This document shows positions 56,017 through 64,000 of a stretch of DNA of 64,000 bases, in pieces. The notes beneath the pieces were generated by a model. The model worked only from the letters and a program-made list of their open reading frames with translations, did no database searches and was not told the DNA's origin. Within the stretch, counting starts at the first letter, position 1; each line of letters opens with the position of its first letter. The DNA comes from an uncultured Verrucomicrobiales bacterium (GTDB lineage: Bacteria; Verrucomicrobiota; Verrucomicrobiia; Verrucomicrobiales; Akkermansiaceae), in the NCBI GenBank assembly GCA_937928735.1, contig CALFVF010000012.1, positions 62,001 to 126,000 of the forward strand. Reading direction: 5' to 3'. The translations under genes were made by a program, and so were the position numbers.

Positions 56017-56766
56017 ATGGCAAAGAAGCAGAATATCTCAAAGGGGCGCATCGTGCTGACAATCGTCATCGCCGTTGCCGCTTGGTACTTTAATGAGCAG
56101 AAGAAGACGGATAAGGAAGCCGCCCAGTATGCCGATAGTTCCCAAGGATCAGAGTTATCTTCAGAAGCTCAGCAGGGAGGCTCATCCAGCGTGTCTGTGG
56201 ATGTAGCAAAAGGAAATGAGGGTGGTGTGAAAGTCAAATTCACTCAGCCGAAAATCAGCTCAAAAAAATGGGATGTCCTAGATGGCTGCCAGCTCGTGAA
56301 GCATAGGCATAATGATGGCGACAGCTTCCACGTGATCGATGGAGGAGGAAAGAAAACGGAGTTTCGACTCTACTTTGTTGATACGCCAGAGAGTCGCCTA
56401 CACCAGTACAATGGAGAGCGTCTTGATGAACAGGCACAGTACTTTCAGACAGACCGCGATGCGGTGATTGGCGTGGGAAAGGCCGCGAAGGCATTTGTCC
56501 TGGACCTTTTAGAAAAAGAACCATTCCAAGTGGTGACTCAGTGGGAGAATGTCTACGGCCCCGAGCGGAAGTACTGCTACGTGATTGTGAAGTGGGGTGG
56601 TCAAGAGGTCTATCTGCACGAGCTTCTTGTTTCAAAAGGCCTCGTTCGGATTCACACAAAGCCAATGACTCTGCCTGATAACACCTCAAGTAGTCGCCAG
56701 CGCAAGCGCCTCTATGAGATACAGGATAAGGCAAAGTCTGCCGGTATCGGCGGCTGGGGCGTTTAG
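56017..56766 (+). CDS. Membrane-anchored staphylococcal-type nuclease
   Basis: The 249-residue product has an N-terminal signal anchor (about 12-26), a Ser/Gln-rich linker (about 30-75) and an SNase domain. Catalytic segments are visible in HNDGDSFHVI, FRLYFVDTPESR (Arg and Asp) and the C-terminal ELLVSKGLVRIH block. It probably degrades extracytoplasmic nucleic acid and is tethered to the inner membrane. A small membrane-protein gene follows. Confidence 0.9.
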   Translation: MAKKQNISKGRIVLTIVIAVAAWYFNEQKKTDKEAAQYADSSQGSELSSEAQQGGSSSVSVDVAKGNEGGVKVKFTQPKISSKKWDVLDGCQLVKHRHNDGDSFHVIDGGGKKTEFRLYFVDTPESRLHQYNGERLDEQAQYFQTDRDAVIGVGKAAKAFVLDLLEKEPFQVVTQWENVYGPERKYCYVIVKWGGQEVYLHELLVSKGLVRIHTKPMTLPDNTSSSRQRKRLYEIQDKAKSAGIGGWGV

Positions 56767-56824
56767 GGAAAAGGAACATGAAAATTTCCTTTGATCTCTC
56801 CCTGACTTGTGCCAAGTTCGTGCT

Positions 56825-57088
56825 ATGAGATTTATGATGGTAAAGCTTGCTGCGGTCTCTTCTTTCTTTGCGGCATTATTTTCAATAGCGATAGGCTTTG
56901 GCTACTTGGTCGGTGGTTCACCGGGAATTGGGCTTCTTGTCTGGGTATTCGCCACACCGACTTTATTTGGGCTCTCCGTCGTGTTTGACTGGGTCAAATA
57001 TCAACTCCAGAAGGAACTCGCCGCCGATAAAGGCATTATTGATATCGAGCCTGAGCGCATCTTCACAAAGTTTGGAGGTGGCGGATGA
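56825..57088 (+). CDS. Small two-helix membrane protein of unknown function
   Basis: From ATG 56825 the product is 87 residues with two hydrophobic helices at about 5-27 and 31-50, then a cytoplasmic amphipathic tail ending FTKFGGGG. An upstream TTG at 56807 is a weak alternative. I do not recognise a family. It closes the plus-strand run that starts with ppnP. Confidence 0.6.
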   Translation: MRFMMVKLAAVSSFFAALFSIAIGFGYLVGGSPGIGLLVWVFATPTLFGLSVVFDWVKYQLQKELAADKGIIDIEPERIFTKFGGGG

Positions 57089-57100
57089 GGAGTGTGAATA

Positions 57101-57119
57101 GACTCTAAGTTTTAGAGTC
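57101..57119 (+). terminator. Compact hairpin after the membrane protein gene
   Basis: GACTCTAA (57101-57108) pairs perfectly with TTAGAGTC (57112-57119) around a 3-nt loop, 12 bp after the stop. No U tract follows, so termination is uncertain. Confidence 0.45.
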
Positions 57120-57270
57120 AGTAACAATATTTTAAGTAGTAGTTTAACCCTCCCTTAACCTTAACTCACTCGCTTGCGTCTGTGAGTGAACTTGGTTTCA
57201 GGTTATCACGATCAAACAGCCAATCTATAGCAATTCGGAGTGAGTCATGGATTTAGTGTCGCGTCTCGTT

Positions 57271-57726
57271 CTACTTTCCTTTGGTTTGGTTTTCAAATGT
57301 AGAGGTCACTCCCCAACGAATCTGCTTAGATTCAAAAAAATCAGCCCACTTGTTTGACCAATATCCACCTTCACCTTCGCACAACTCAAATCCTTTGAAA
57401 TTAGTTTGAGCTAGTTTCAAAATAGAGCATTCATCACTATCGACATTGTATCCTTGATGACTGAGTGCCTGACATAAGTGGTGCACATCTAGCAGCATTC
57501 GGGCTAGTTGATAACGTGACTCTCCATCTAAGATAACAGTCGAGTCTTTAACCTTCAGCGAGCAAAGGTAAGAGATCGGATGCTCGTGCTTTGTGACAAT
57601 ATCATATGATGAAGCCAGACCCTCGACATGTACTGCAAGACCTTTTGATGGTATGCCTCTCTGATCCTCGCCAAAAGTATGTGATACAAGTAATAGCGCG
57701 ATACCGACAAGGGCGAGAAGTTTCAT
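57271..57726 (-). CDS. Secreted small Cys-containing protein of unknown function
   Basis: The 151-residue product has a signal peptide (hydrophobic core at about 3-15, cleavage near TFGED). The mature part contains four Cys (in SYLCSLK, HHLCQAL, DECSILK and FELCEGE), which could form two disulfides, and a helix-rich middle. I do not recognise a family. It is the last gene of the minus-strand run below the carboxypeptidase. Confidence 0.65.
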   Translation of the reverse strand: MKLLALVGIALLLVSHTFGEDQRGIPSKGLAVHVEGLASSYDIVTKHEHPISYLCSLKVKDSTVILDGESRYQLARMLLDVHHLCQALSHQGYNVDSDECSILKLAQTNFKGFELCEGEGGYWSNKWADFFESKQIRWGVTSTFENQTKGK

Positions 57727-57768
57727 TTTTTTGAGAGAACTAAATAAGACTGCGTTGGCTCAACTACT

Positions 57769-58488
57769 CTAGTGAGAATGCGACAAGGAATGAGAGAGTG
57801 AAATCTCGTGAAGCTCTGGTGCACTGCTATGCTCTGGAAATTCTCTCAGGTACTCCCAGTGAGTGGCCTGATCAGAGACAGAGATTCGGCTAGTGCTCCA
57901 TGTCTGGGCATCATCTCTGAGCATTCTCACAGTATACGCACTAGAGGTGCTGTCTTCCCGACCACGGTGATAGCTCCAGTGTTCTGCGGCTGAGTTAGGG
58001 GTGATGGGTTGATAGTCTCTGAGGCGACTTTTGGCCACATCTTGGAAGCGGTAGGATGAGCTGGTGAGTGGAGGTGAGGGTGTGACTTCAGTGACTTCTG
58101 TGCCATTCCACTCATAGGCACGGATACAGGAATGATCCAGGGCGACGATGGTGAAGGGGCGGGTGTGCTGGAGAGAGTGAAGATGAGAAGAGAGTTCTTT
58201 GGCACTCTGGAGGTCTGCGAGACTGAGTACGAGCTGGCCTCGGCTGAGAGTTTGCTTTGTAGTGCCACCTTGCTGGTGCCATAGGTTGAGTAGAGCGATG
58301 GTCACGCCGTAGTGATTACTCAGCATCCATGTGCCACCAGCATCGGGGTCGGTGGGTGCGAGGAAGCGCGTTGAGTCCTCAGTGGTCTGAAGTGTGGGTG
58401 GGAGAGCTTCGCTGCGAGTTTTTAGCTCATCTCGATTAAAGAGTACGTGATAGCCCTCGGACTCACGCCACCATGTCATGGTACACAT
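57769..58488 (-). CDS. NRDE-domain (TANGO2-like) protein
   Basis: The 239-residue product begins with MCTMTWWRESEGYHVLFNRDE, giving the N-terminal Cys and the NRDE motif that define this family; a further hallmark is GGTWMLSNHYGV. Family members resemble N-terminal nucleophile hydrolases and eukaryotic TANGO2, which is linked to haem and lipid handling; bacterial roles are unknown. It starts 10 bp after the stop of the candidate selenoprotein gene on the same strand, so the two are likely cotranscribed. Confidence 0.88.
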   Translation of the reverse strand: MCTMTWWRESEGYHVLFNRDELKTRSEALPPTLQTTEDSTRFLAPTDPDAGGTWMLSNHYGVTIALLNLWHQQGGTTKQTLSRGQLVLSLADLQSAKELSSHLHSLQHTRPFTIVALDHSCIRAYEWNGTEVTEVTPSPPLTSSSYRFQDVAKSRLRDYQPITPNSAAEHWSYHRGREDSTSSAYTVRMLRDDAQTWSTSRISVSDQATHWEYLREFPEHSSAPELHEISLSHSLSHSH

Positions 58489-58497
58489 AAAGGATAT

Positions 58498-58833
58498 TTA
58501 TTGAGAATTCTTAGAAGAGCTACCAAGGCTAGGGGCTTGGGTAGAGTCTGGAGCTTGAGGCTCCTTTGCTGCCGTAGCTGTGGTTTCTGATGTCTGAGTT
58601 GAGTCGACCGACTCACAGGATCCAGACATTCAGGTGGAAACGCCCATGGCAGGCAGTATCCAGAGCTGAAGCGCGAAGTAGAAGGCGAAAGCTCCGATGA
58701 TAAAGAGCAGAGAGAGTCCTTCTGAGCCAGTTTTTGGTGGATCGGCTGCAGCTTGGGCTGAGGCTGAGTCTTGAGAGGTAGACTCTGCTGCTTGAGTACC
58801 GTGAGAATCAGAAGTGTGAGAATCTGAAGTCAT
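58498..58833 (-). CDS. Candidate selenoprotein: small membrane protein with in-frame UGA (Sec-x4-Cys)
   Basis: The frame runs from ATG 58833 to TAA 58500, interrupted by one in-frame TGA at 58632-58630 (codon 68). Read as selenocysteine, the product is 111 residues: a Ser/Thr/Gln/Ala-rich N terminus (1-38), one membrane helix (about 41-61), then WILPAMGVST, Sec68, MSGSC with Cys73, and a Ser/Thr/Gln-rich tail. Composition is continuous across the TGA and there is no frameshift. Directly after the TGA lies a SECIS-like hairpin (separate entry). Sec-x4-Cys next to a membrane helix suggests a redox role. If the TGA is a true stop, the product is a 67-residue membrane protein followed by a re-initiated 43-residue frame with ATG immediately after the stop. 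The selenoprotein reading is an inference from sequence and structure. Confidence 0.62.
58590..58629 (-). promoter_or_regulatory. Candidate bacterial SECIS element immediately after the in-frame UGA
   Basis: On the minus strand, a lower 7-bp stem ATGTCTG/CAGACAT (58629-58623 with 58596-58590) starts at the first base after the UGA. An upper 6-bp stem TGAGTC/GACTCA (58615-58610 with 58605-58600) carries the tetraloop GGTC (58609-58606). The loop is 20 nt from the UGA, inside the 16-37 nt window of known bacterial SECIS elements, and the GGUC loop matches the E. coli fdhF apical loop sequence that SelB reads. Confidence 0.6.
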
Positions 58834-59018
58834 GAGAAAAATAGTAGATTAGAAGACTGAGGTAGAAAAGACTGAGGTCGCTTGTAAGATGCTCTCCGCG
58901 GGCAGCTTATTCTCGAAAATCAGAATGACCAGCAGGAAATATATGCTGAAAACACGCGGTTTTTGTAGAGTCATTGAGCAAGATCTAGAGAAGAAGCGCC
59001 CCGTTTTAGGGGAAGTTT

Positions 59019-60494
59019 CTAATCAAGGTAGCGGTTTTTGATGTGCTCGAGGTGGTAGCTTGGGTTTGTGGTCTCGCCAGTGGCTGCTTGCATGAGATCT
59101 TGTGGCAGGAGGGTGGATCCACGTTGATGGATCTCTCTGCGCATGAATTCGAGAAGTGAGCGGTAGTCTGCTTTCTGGAAATCCTTAGCTATGGAAGGGT
59201 CTTTAGTCGCTGTCGCGAAGAGCTGTGAGGCATTGAGATTCCCTAGTGTGTAGGTCGCGAAGTAGCCGAGTCCTCCCATGGACCAGTGGATGTCCTGTAG
59301 ACAGCCTTCGCTATGGTTTTTCGGGCAGAGTCCAAAGTAATGTTCAAAGAGCTGGTTCCAAGTGTCTGGGATGTCGTTGACCTGAATTTCCTCATTGAGG
59401 ATCATCCGCTCAATCTGGAAGCGCAGCATGATGTGGAGATCGTAAGTCGCTTCATCCGCATCGACTCGAATCATCGAGTAGCGCGCACGGTTGATCTTGC
59501 GTAGGATATCTTGGGCGTCCCAGAGTTCGAGCTGGGGGAAGAGCTCCTTGATGCGTGGCATCCAATGTCGCCAGAATGGGAGTGAGCGGCCGACGTGTGC
59601 CTCCCAGAGCAAAGACTGAGATTCGTGAATGCCTAGGCTAATGGCGTGCCCGATAGGGAGATGCGCGTGCTCAGTGGGCAGACCTTGCTCATAGAGTCCG
59701 TGGCCTGTCTCATGCATGACTCCAAATAGCGAGGACGTGAAGTCTGACGCATCGTAGCGAGTGGTCAGGCGGCAGTCCATAGGGCCTAGTGTGGTGCAAA
59801 AAGGGTGCTCAGTGGTATCGATTCTCCCCTTGGAGAAATCAAAGCCGAGGGACTGGGCGACTTCTCGGTTAAGAATTTTTTGCTGCTCTATGGGGAAGAG
59901 ATCTGTGAACTCCAGTACCTCTTTCTGCTGAGAATGGGCCACTGCCTCAGCGGCGAGCGCTTTTAATTTAGGAGCGAAGTTATTGAAAATAGCGACCACA
60001 TCGCGTGTCTTTGCCCCTCGCTCATAGCACTGGAGCAGGGCATCGTAGGGCTCATCTTGGTAGCCCCAGTGCTCAGCCTTTTCTCTGGCGATCTGTATTG
60101 TTTGTTCCAGCAGTGGGGCGAAGTGGGAGAACTCACCTGTTTCTTTCGCCTGTGCCCAGGCGGCTTTCGCGAGCGAGGAGGTTTTTGAGTCTCTCGTGAC
60201 GAGTTCGTCTGGGAGCTTCGTGGCGAGGTCATAGTGGTGGCGCCACTCGCGTAAATTCGCGAGCTCGGCGGGTGAATCTGAGCCTTCGCTCTCTGCTTGC
60301 TGGAGTAGTTCGCCGAATCGGGTGCTAGTTTTTAGGCCGTGAATTTTACTGGTGAGGTAGGAGAGTTGCTCCGCCCTGTGCTCGAGAGCACCAGAGGGCA
60401 TGTAAGTTTCCTGATCCCAGGAAAGGTTAGCGTTGATGCTGCTGAGAAGATGGATTTCTTTTGAAGTGTCAGTGAGTTGAGAATAAGCGCGCAT
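59019..60494 (-). CDS. M32-family carboxypeptidase (Taq-type)
   Basis: The 491-residue product is a metallocarboxypeptidase of family M32, close to the usual 500 residues. The HEXXH zinc motif is HETGH in VMHETGHGLYEQGLP, followed by the ISLGIHESQSLLWE block with the third ligand Glu, and DEATYDLHI further on. It releases C-terminal amino acids in the cytoplasm. It is divergent from guaB and lies upstream of the candidate selenoprotein gene, with a 185-bp gap. Confidence 0.95.
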   Translation of the reverse strand: MRAYSQLTDTSKEIHLLSSINANLSWDQETYMPSGALEHRAEQLSYLTSKIHGLKTSTRFGELLQQAESEGSDSPAELANLREWRHHYDLATKLPDELVTRDSKTSSLAKAAWAQAKETGEFSHFAPLLEQTIQIAREKAEHWGYQDEPYDALLQCYERGAKTRDVVAIFNNFAPKLKALAAEAVAHSQQKEVLEFTDLFPIEQQKILNREVAQSLGFDFSKGRIDTTEHPFCTTLGPMDCRLTTRYDASDFTSSLFGVMHETGHGLYEQGLPTEHAHLPIGHAISLGIHESQSLLWEAHVGRSLPFWRHWMPRIKELFPQLELWDAQDILRKINRARYSMIRVDADEATYDLHIMLRFQIERMILNEEIQVNDIPDTWNQLFEHYFGLCPKNHSEGCLQDIHWSMGGLGYFATYTLGNLNASQLFATATKDPSIAKDFQKADYRSLLEFMRREIHQRGSTLLPQDLMQAATGETTNPSYHLEHIKNRYLD

Positions 60495-60582
60495 GGATAA
60501 GATAAACTAGAGGGTAGGATCTTGGCTTGGCAACTCTGCGAGAGAGAAATTTTACAAATAAAGGGATAGAAAATGGTCAAGT

Positions 60583-60671
60583 GAGAGAGTTCGGAAGAAA
60601 GTGTCAGAGTGAAGGCGTGTTTTTTGGCTCTTCCTTGTAATTCGGCTTGAAATTCGTGCCGGAACTCTCTC
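60583..60671 (+). promoter_or_regulatory. Long-range inverted repeat in the guaB leader
   Basis: GAGAGAGTTC (60583-60592) is perfectly complementary to GAACTCTCTC (60662-60671). The right arm ends 9 bp before the guaB ATG, at the ribosome-binding position, which otherwise has no clear Shine-Dalgarno. The intervening 69 nt can form smaller stems. A regulatory role is speculative. Confidence 0.3.
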
Positions 60672-60680
60672 TACTCCGCC

Positions 60681-62132
60681 ATGGCAGAGATCAATCTCGG
60701 ACTTTCTTTTGATGACGTTTTACTGGTTCCCCAGCTCAGTGCTGTGATTCCTAATGAAACAGACATTTCTTCTTCTCTTAATCAGGAAATAGGCCTCAAT
60801 ATTCCAGTCGTGTCTGCGGCTATGGATTCTGTCTCCGAATCAGAGCTAGCCATCGCTCTTGCACGTGAGGGCGGTATCGGGGTGATTCACAGGAATAACA
60901 CCATCGAGCAGCAGGCAGCTATGGTCGCGAAAGTAAAGCGCGCGGAGACTGCCGTGATTCTGGATCCTGTCACAGTGACTAAGGACATGAAAGTCGCTAA
61001 AATCCGCGAGATCATTGATTTTGAAGGGTTTTCTGGATTTCCAGTGGTGGATGCAGAGAATAAGTTAGAAGGAATGGTGACTGGGCGTGATGTTCGCTAC
61101 ACAGCACACCAAGACCGCTCAGTAGCCGAAGTCATGACCCCATTTGACAAGCTCGTTACAGGCAACTCAGATACGACAATCGAGGAAGCTCGCCGCATTC
61201 TCTACATGAATCGCATAGAGAAATTACCTCTGATTGATGAAGAGGGGAAGCTCACCGGCCTCATTACAGGCTCAGACATTGAAAAGCGCCTCACATTCAC
61301 AAGTTCTGCCAAAGACGCCCAAGGGCGCTTGCGCTGCGGAGCCGCCGTGGGCCCTGGCCCCGATCATATGCAGAGAGCTCAGGCACTCGTGGACGCGGGG
61401 GTGGATGCCTTATTTATTGATGCCGCGACTGGGCACACGACCGTGGTGATAGAGGTTGTTAAGAATCTAACGACACTAGGAGTGCCCGTGGTGGCTGGAA
61501 ATGTCGTGACAGCTCAGGGAGCGAAAGACCTCTGTGATGCAGGAGTCTCTGCGGTGAAAGTCGGCGTAGGGCCAGGCTCTATCTGCACCACACGAGTGAT
61601 CGCAGGAGTGGGTATGCCGCAGTTTAGCGCGATTGAGAATGTCGCGAGTGTCTGCCGAGATCGCGGAGTGATCGTGATCGCTGATGGTGGTATTCGCTAC
61701 TCTGGAGATATTGTCAAAGCCATGGCAGCTGGAGCTGATCTAGTGATGTTAGGCTCACTCTTAGCAGGAACACGCGAATCTCCCGGGAAGACAGTGCACT
61801 TCCAAGGGCGCCGCTTTAAGACCTATCGTGGGATGGGATCACTCGGGGCGATGAAAAAAGGCTCGAAAGATCGCTACAGTCAGAATGCCTCTGGCAAAAT
61901 GGTCGCAGAGGGCGTGGAAGGCCGAGTTCCATACAAGGGAGCACTCGCGGATGTGGTCTTTCAACTGATGGGCGGTCTACGCTCAGGCTTAGGCTATGTC
62001 GGGGCGAACAATTTAGCAGAACTCCGTGAGCGCGCACAGTTCACCCAGATCACGGCAGGAGGACTCAGAGAGTCACACGCCCACGATATCACCATCACTG
62101 AGGAGCCGACAAACTATCAGCCGCTTGGTTAG
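60681..62132 (+). CDS. guaB: Inosine-5'-monophosphate dehydrogenase
   Basis: The 483-residue product is a full-length IMPDH that oxidises IMP to XMP with NAD. The N-terminal [13 protein letters not shown] is typical, two CBS domains occupy about residues 90-205, and the catalytic Cys is C302 in GPGSICTTR. The flap with [10 protein letters not shown] and [10 protein letters not shown] follows. It precedes guaA by 95 bp on the same strand, giving the standard route from IMP to GMP. Confidence 0.98.
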   Translation: MAEINLGLSFDDVLLVPQLSAVIPNETDISSSLNQEIGLNIPVVSAAMDSVSESELAIALAREGGIGVIHRNNTIEQQAAMVAKVKRAETAVILDPVTVTKDMKVAKIREIIDFEGFSGFPVVDAENKLEGMVTGRDVRYTAHQDRSVAEVMTPFDKLVTGNSDTTIEEARRILYMNRIEKLPLIDEEGKLTGLITGSDIEKRLTFTSSAKDAQGRLRCGAAVGPGPDHMQRAQALVDAGVDALFIDAATGHTTVVIEVVKNLTTLGVPVVAGNVVTAQGAKDLCDAGVSAVKVGVGPGSICTTRVIAGVGMPQFSAIENVASVCRDRGVIVIADGGIRYSGDIVKAMAAGADLVMLGSLLAGTRESPGKTVHFQGRRFKTYRGMGSLGAMKKGSKDRYSQNASGKMVAEGVEGRVPYKGALADVVFQLMGGLRSGLGYVGANNLAELRERAQFTQITAGGLRESHAHDITITEEPTNYQPLG

Positions 62133-62227
62133 AAATAGGGTTAGGGCTAGGTGATTGGCCTGCTCGTATAGGGAGGTGGGCTGACTGCCTGCTTTGTTAG
62201 ATTTATTATTCGATTCATTATCATTTC

Positions 62228-63751
62228 ATGGAAGAGATTCAACATGTCGCCGTTCTAGATTTCGGCTCTCAGTACACTCAGCTCATCGTTCGCCGCGTGC
62301 GCGAGCTTGGCTATTTTGCGAAACTATACTTACCAGAGCAGCTGGATCAAATCGGTGAGCCCGGAGCGATCATTCTCTCTGGCGGGCCAAAGAGCACGAG
62401 TGACGCAGACGCGCCGGATATCGACTTTGAGCGACTCCAGTCCTACCAAGTCCCAGTCCTTGGTGTGTGCTACGGCATGCAGCTGCTCAATATCAAGTTC
62501 GGTGGCTCCGTGAAGAAATCCAACCACCGCGAGTACGGTCAAGCAGGACTCTTTCCCGTACAGCAAGAAGGCTTGTACAAAGATATTTCTATGGAGAGCC
62601 AAGTGTGGATGAGTCATTCAGACACAGTGGATGACCTTGGAGAAAACTGCCAAGTAATCGCAAACAACCAGCACGGTACACCAGTGTCTCTGCAGTGGGG
62701 AGAGCGGTTTTTTGGAATCCAATACCACCCCGAAGTCACCCATTCTCACGAGGGAACTCAGATTTTAAGTAACTTCTTAGCCTATGCAGGAGAGCTCGCT
62801 GCGTTTCAAATTGAAGACTTTAAGCGAGAGCTCATTGAGGGGATTCGTCAGCGCGTGGGGCAGAAACAAGTGGTCTGTGGCGTCTCTGGCGGCGTGGACT
62901 CGACAGTACTCGCTGTACTGCTCAATGAAGCAGGCGTGAATGTCAGAGCGATCTATGTCGATCAAGGTCTCATGCGCAAGAATGAGACCGCTGAGGTGGA
63001 GGCGAACTTTAAGAGAATGGGCGTTCCCATAGAGGTAGTGGATGCCTCAGAGCGTTTTCTCACCGCATTGGCTGGTGAGGCTGACCCTGAGAAAAAGCGC
63101 AAAATTATTGGAAACCTCTTTATTGATGTCTTCTGGGATGCAGTGGGGGATGCGGAAATACTCGCACAGGGGACACTCTATCCAGATGTGATAGAATCTG
63201 CTTCTAACGAAAACTCAAAAGCCTCTACCATTAAGACACACCATAACCGCGTGGATCGTATCCTTGAGATGCAAAAACAAGGAAAAGTGTTAGAACCTCT
63301 GGCAGAACTCTTCAAAGACGAAGTCCGTGAACTCGGAGCGACCATGGGAATCCAGCAGGATATTCTTGATCGCCATCCTTTCCCAGGACCAGGACTTGCC
63401 GTGCGCTGCCCTGGAGCACTCACCAAGGAGAAGCTCGATATCATCCGTGACTGCGATGCGATTTTTATCGAAGAGCTTAAAGCGAGTGGATGGTACCAGA
63501 AGACATGGCAGGCCTACGCAGGTCTCATACCTGTGAAGACAGTCGGTGTGAAAGGGGATGAACGTTCCTACGAATACGCGACCAACCTGCGAGCAGTGAT
63601 CTCAGAGGATGCCATGACCGCAGACTGGGTGGATCTGCCGACACCACTTCTGCGTAAGGTTTCCAGTAGGATTCTCAATGAAGTGTCAGGGATTAACCGT
63701 GTACTCTATGATATCTCCTCGAAGCCGCCAGCGAGTATAGAGTGGGAGTAG
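62228..63751 (+). CDS. guaA: GMP synthase (glutamine-hydrolysing)
   Basis: The 507-residue product converts XMP to GMP. The class I glutamine amidotransferase domain has the nucleophile C81 in GVCYGMQL and the HPEVTHS triad segment near residue 167. The ATP pyrophosphatase P-loop SGGVDST is at 220-226, and the C-terminal dimerisation domain ends normally in GISSKPP-like IEWE. It is the second gene of the guaBA pair. Confidence 0.98.
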   Translation: MEEIQHVAVLDFGSQYTQLIVRRVRELGYFAKLYLPEQLDQIGEPGAIILSGGPKSTSDADAPDIDFERLQSYQVPVLGVCYGMQLLNIKFGGSVKKSNHREYGQAGLFPVQQEGLYKDISMESQVWMSHSDTVDDLGENCQVIANNQHGTPVSLQWGERFFGIQYHPEVTHSHEGTQILSNFLAYAGELAAFQIEDFKRELIEGIRQRVGQKQVVCGVSGGVDSTVLAVLLNEAGVNVRAIYVDQGLMRKNETAEVEANFKRMGVPIEVVDASERFLTALAGEADPEKKRKIIGNLFIDVFWDAVGDAEILAQGTLYPDVIESASNENSKASTIKTHHNRVDRILEMQKQGKVLEPLAELFKDEVRELGATMGIQQDILDRHPFPGPGLAVRCPGALTKEKLDIIRDCDAIFIEELKASGWYQKTWQAYAGLIPVKTVGVKGDERSYEYATNLRAVISEDAMTADWVDLPTPLLRKVSSRILNEVSGINRVLYDISSKPPASIEWE

Positions 63752-63823
63752 GTCATTATTTTCTCCTGTGATTTCACTGTAATTAGGGGAAATAAATTCC
63801 CCCTGGAGTGTCTCATACTCTGC

Positions 63824-64000
63824 ATGAAGACACCATTTCACTCTGCCTACACCGCACTAAGAGCGTCATCCTTGTTACTCCTCGTATGCTCCTTGTGGAT
63901 GAGTGGTGCTGCTGTGGCGCAAGAGAGAGGTGTCAAAGGCCAGTCCGCAAAAAGCTGGGAAGCGGACAAGTGGATCCAGCTTCCCGAGGGAAAGAAGTCA
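63824..64000 (+). CDS. Start of a secreted protein, possibly redoxin-like (cut by window edge)
   Basis: An ATG at 63824 opens a frame of 59 codons without stop to the window end. It has a clear signal peptide (basic and hydrophobic residues up to about AAVAQE at 33) and the mature start SWEADKWIQLPEGKKS. The W-x-LPEGKKS pattern recalls the N terminus of secreted thioredoxin/peroxiredoxin-like proteins, but the catalytic part lies beyond the window. The signal peptide is firm, the family is a guess. Confidence 0.6.
   Translation, partial: MKTPFHSAYTALRASSLLLLVCSLWMSGAAVAQERGVKGQSAKSWEADKWIQLPEGKKS

Noticed and set aside
57248-57358. Small plus-strand frame starting at ATG 57248
   Set aside because: Antisense to the 3' end of the secreted Cys protein and without independent support.

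Overview
This is a 64 kb bacterial chromosome segment with dense protein-coding genes of mid-range base composition. It has no rRNA, tRNA, CRISPR array, insertion sequence or prophage that I can recognise. A PEP-CTERM protein, a MoxR/DUF58/BatA-type cluster, an EboE homologue, outer-membrane porins and the general style of the proteins suggest a Gram-negative member of the Verrucomicrobiota or a close PVC relative, probably marine. This placement is inferred from gene content only.

Layout. 1-10.2 kb: a MoxR ATPase cut by the window edge, coaD, a TetR regulator with a candidate operator, a small helical-repeat-like protein, clpX, and a MoxR-DUF58-BatA-vWA operon on the minus strand. 10.4-18.9 kb: a small membrane protein, an acidic lipoprotein, a class B penicillin-binding protein with an unusual repeated tail, a YggS-type PLP protein, DUF971, dGTPase, RecQ and a membrane protein. 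19-26.6 kb: Mrp, and divergent from it a nitrate assimilation locus made of a fused DmsB-DmsC-like subunit, NasA-type nitrate reductase, a structured leader, ferredoxin-type nitrite reductase and a CysJ-like flavodoxin. 26.7-31 kb: gluQ, a gene-poor stretch holding a 37-residue lipoprotein, a MATE exporter and a PEP-CTERM protein. 31-36 kb: a zinc-binding protein and a divergent porin that share a Zur-like palindrome, a phosphoesterase, and purE-purK. 36-43 kb: a porin, an FMN-binding protein, a PepSY membrane protein and ApbE (extracytoplasmic flavin chemistry), a Kef-type antiporter, DUF2062 and a NifU-like scaffold. 43-50 kb: a lysophospholipid acyltransferase, folD, small proteins, a PQQ-type dehydrogenase, a class V aminotransferase and EboE. 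50-57 kb: hrpA, ppnP, uppP, an M23 peptidase, a nuclease and a small membrane protein. 57-64 kb: a secreted protein, an NRDE protein, a candidate selenoprotein, an M32 carboxypeptidase, guaB, guaA and the start of a secreted protein.

The most interesting signal is at 58498-58833 on the minus strand. A small membrane protein frame is interrupted by one in-frame UGA directly after its transmembrane segment. Exactly after that UGA lies a two-part hairpin with a GGUC tetraloop 20 nt downstream, which is the geometry of a bacterial SECIS element. Read through, the product has a Sec-x4-Cys motif and the same Ser/Thr/Gln-rich composition on both sides. I propose it as a previously unannotated selenoprotein that automated callers would split or truncate.

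Other points worth checking: the membrane-anchored look of an otherwise assimilatory nitrate reductase, a flavodoxin as likely dedicated donor to nitrite reductase, four copies of an RA-hydrophobic-E[ED] motif in the penicillin-binding protein tail, and a strong terminator upstream of hrpA with no same-strand gene before it.
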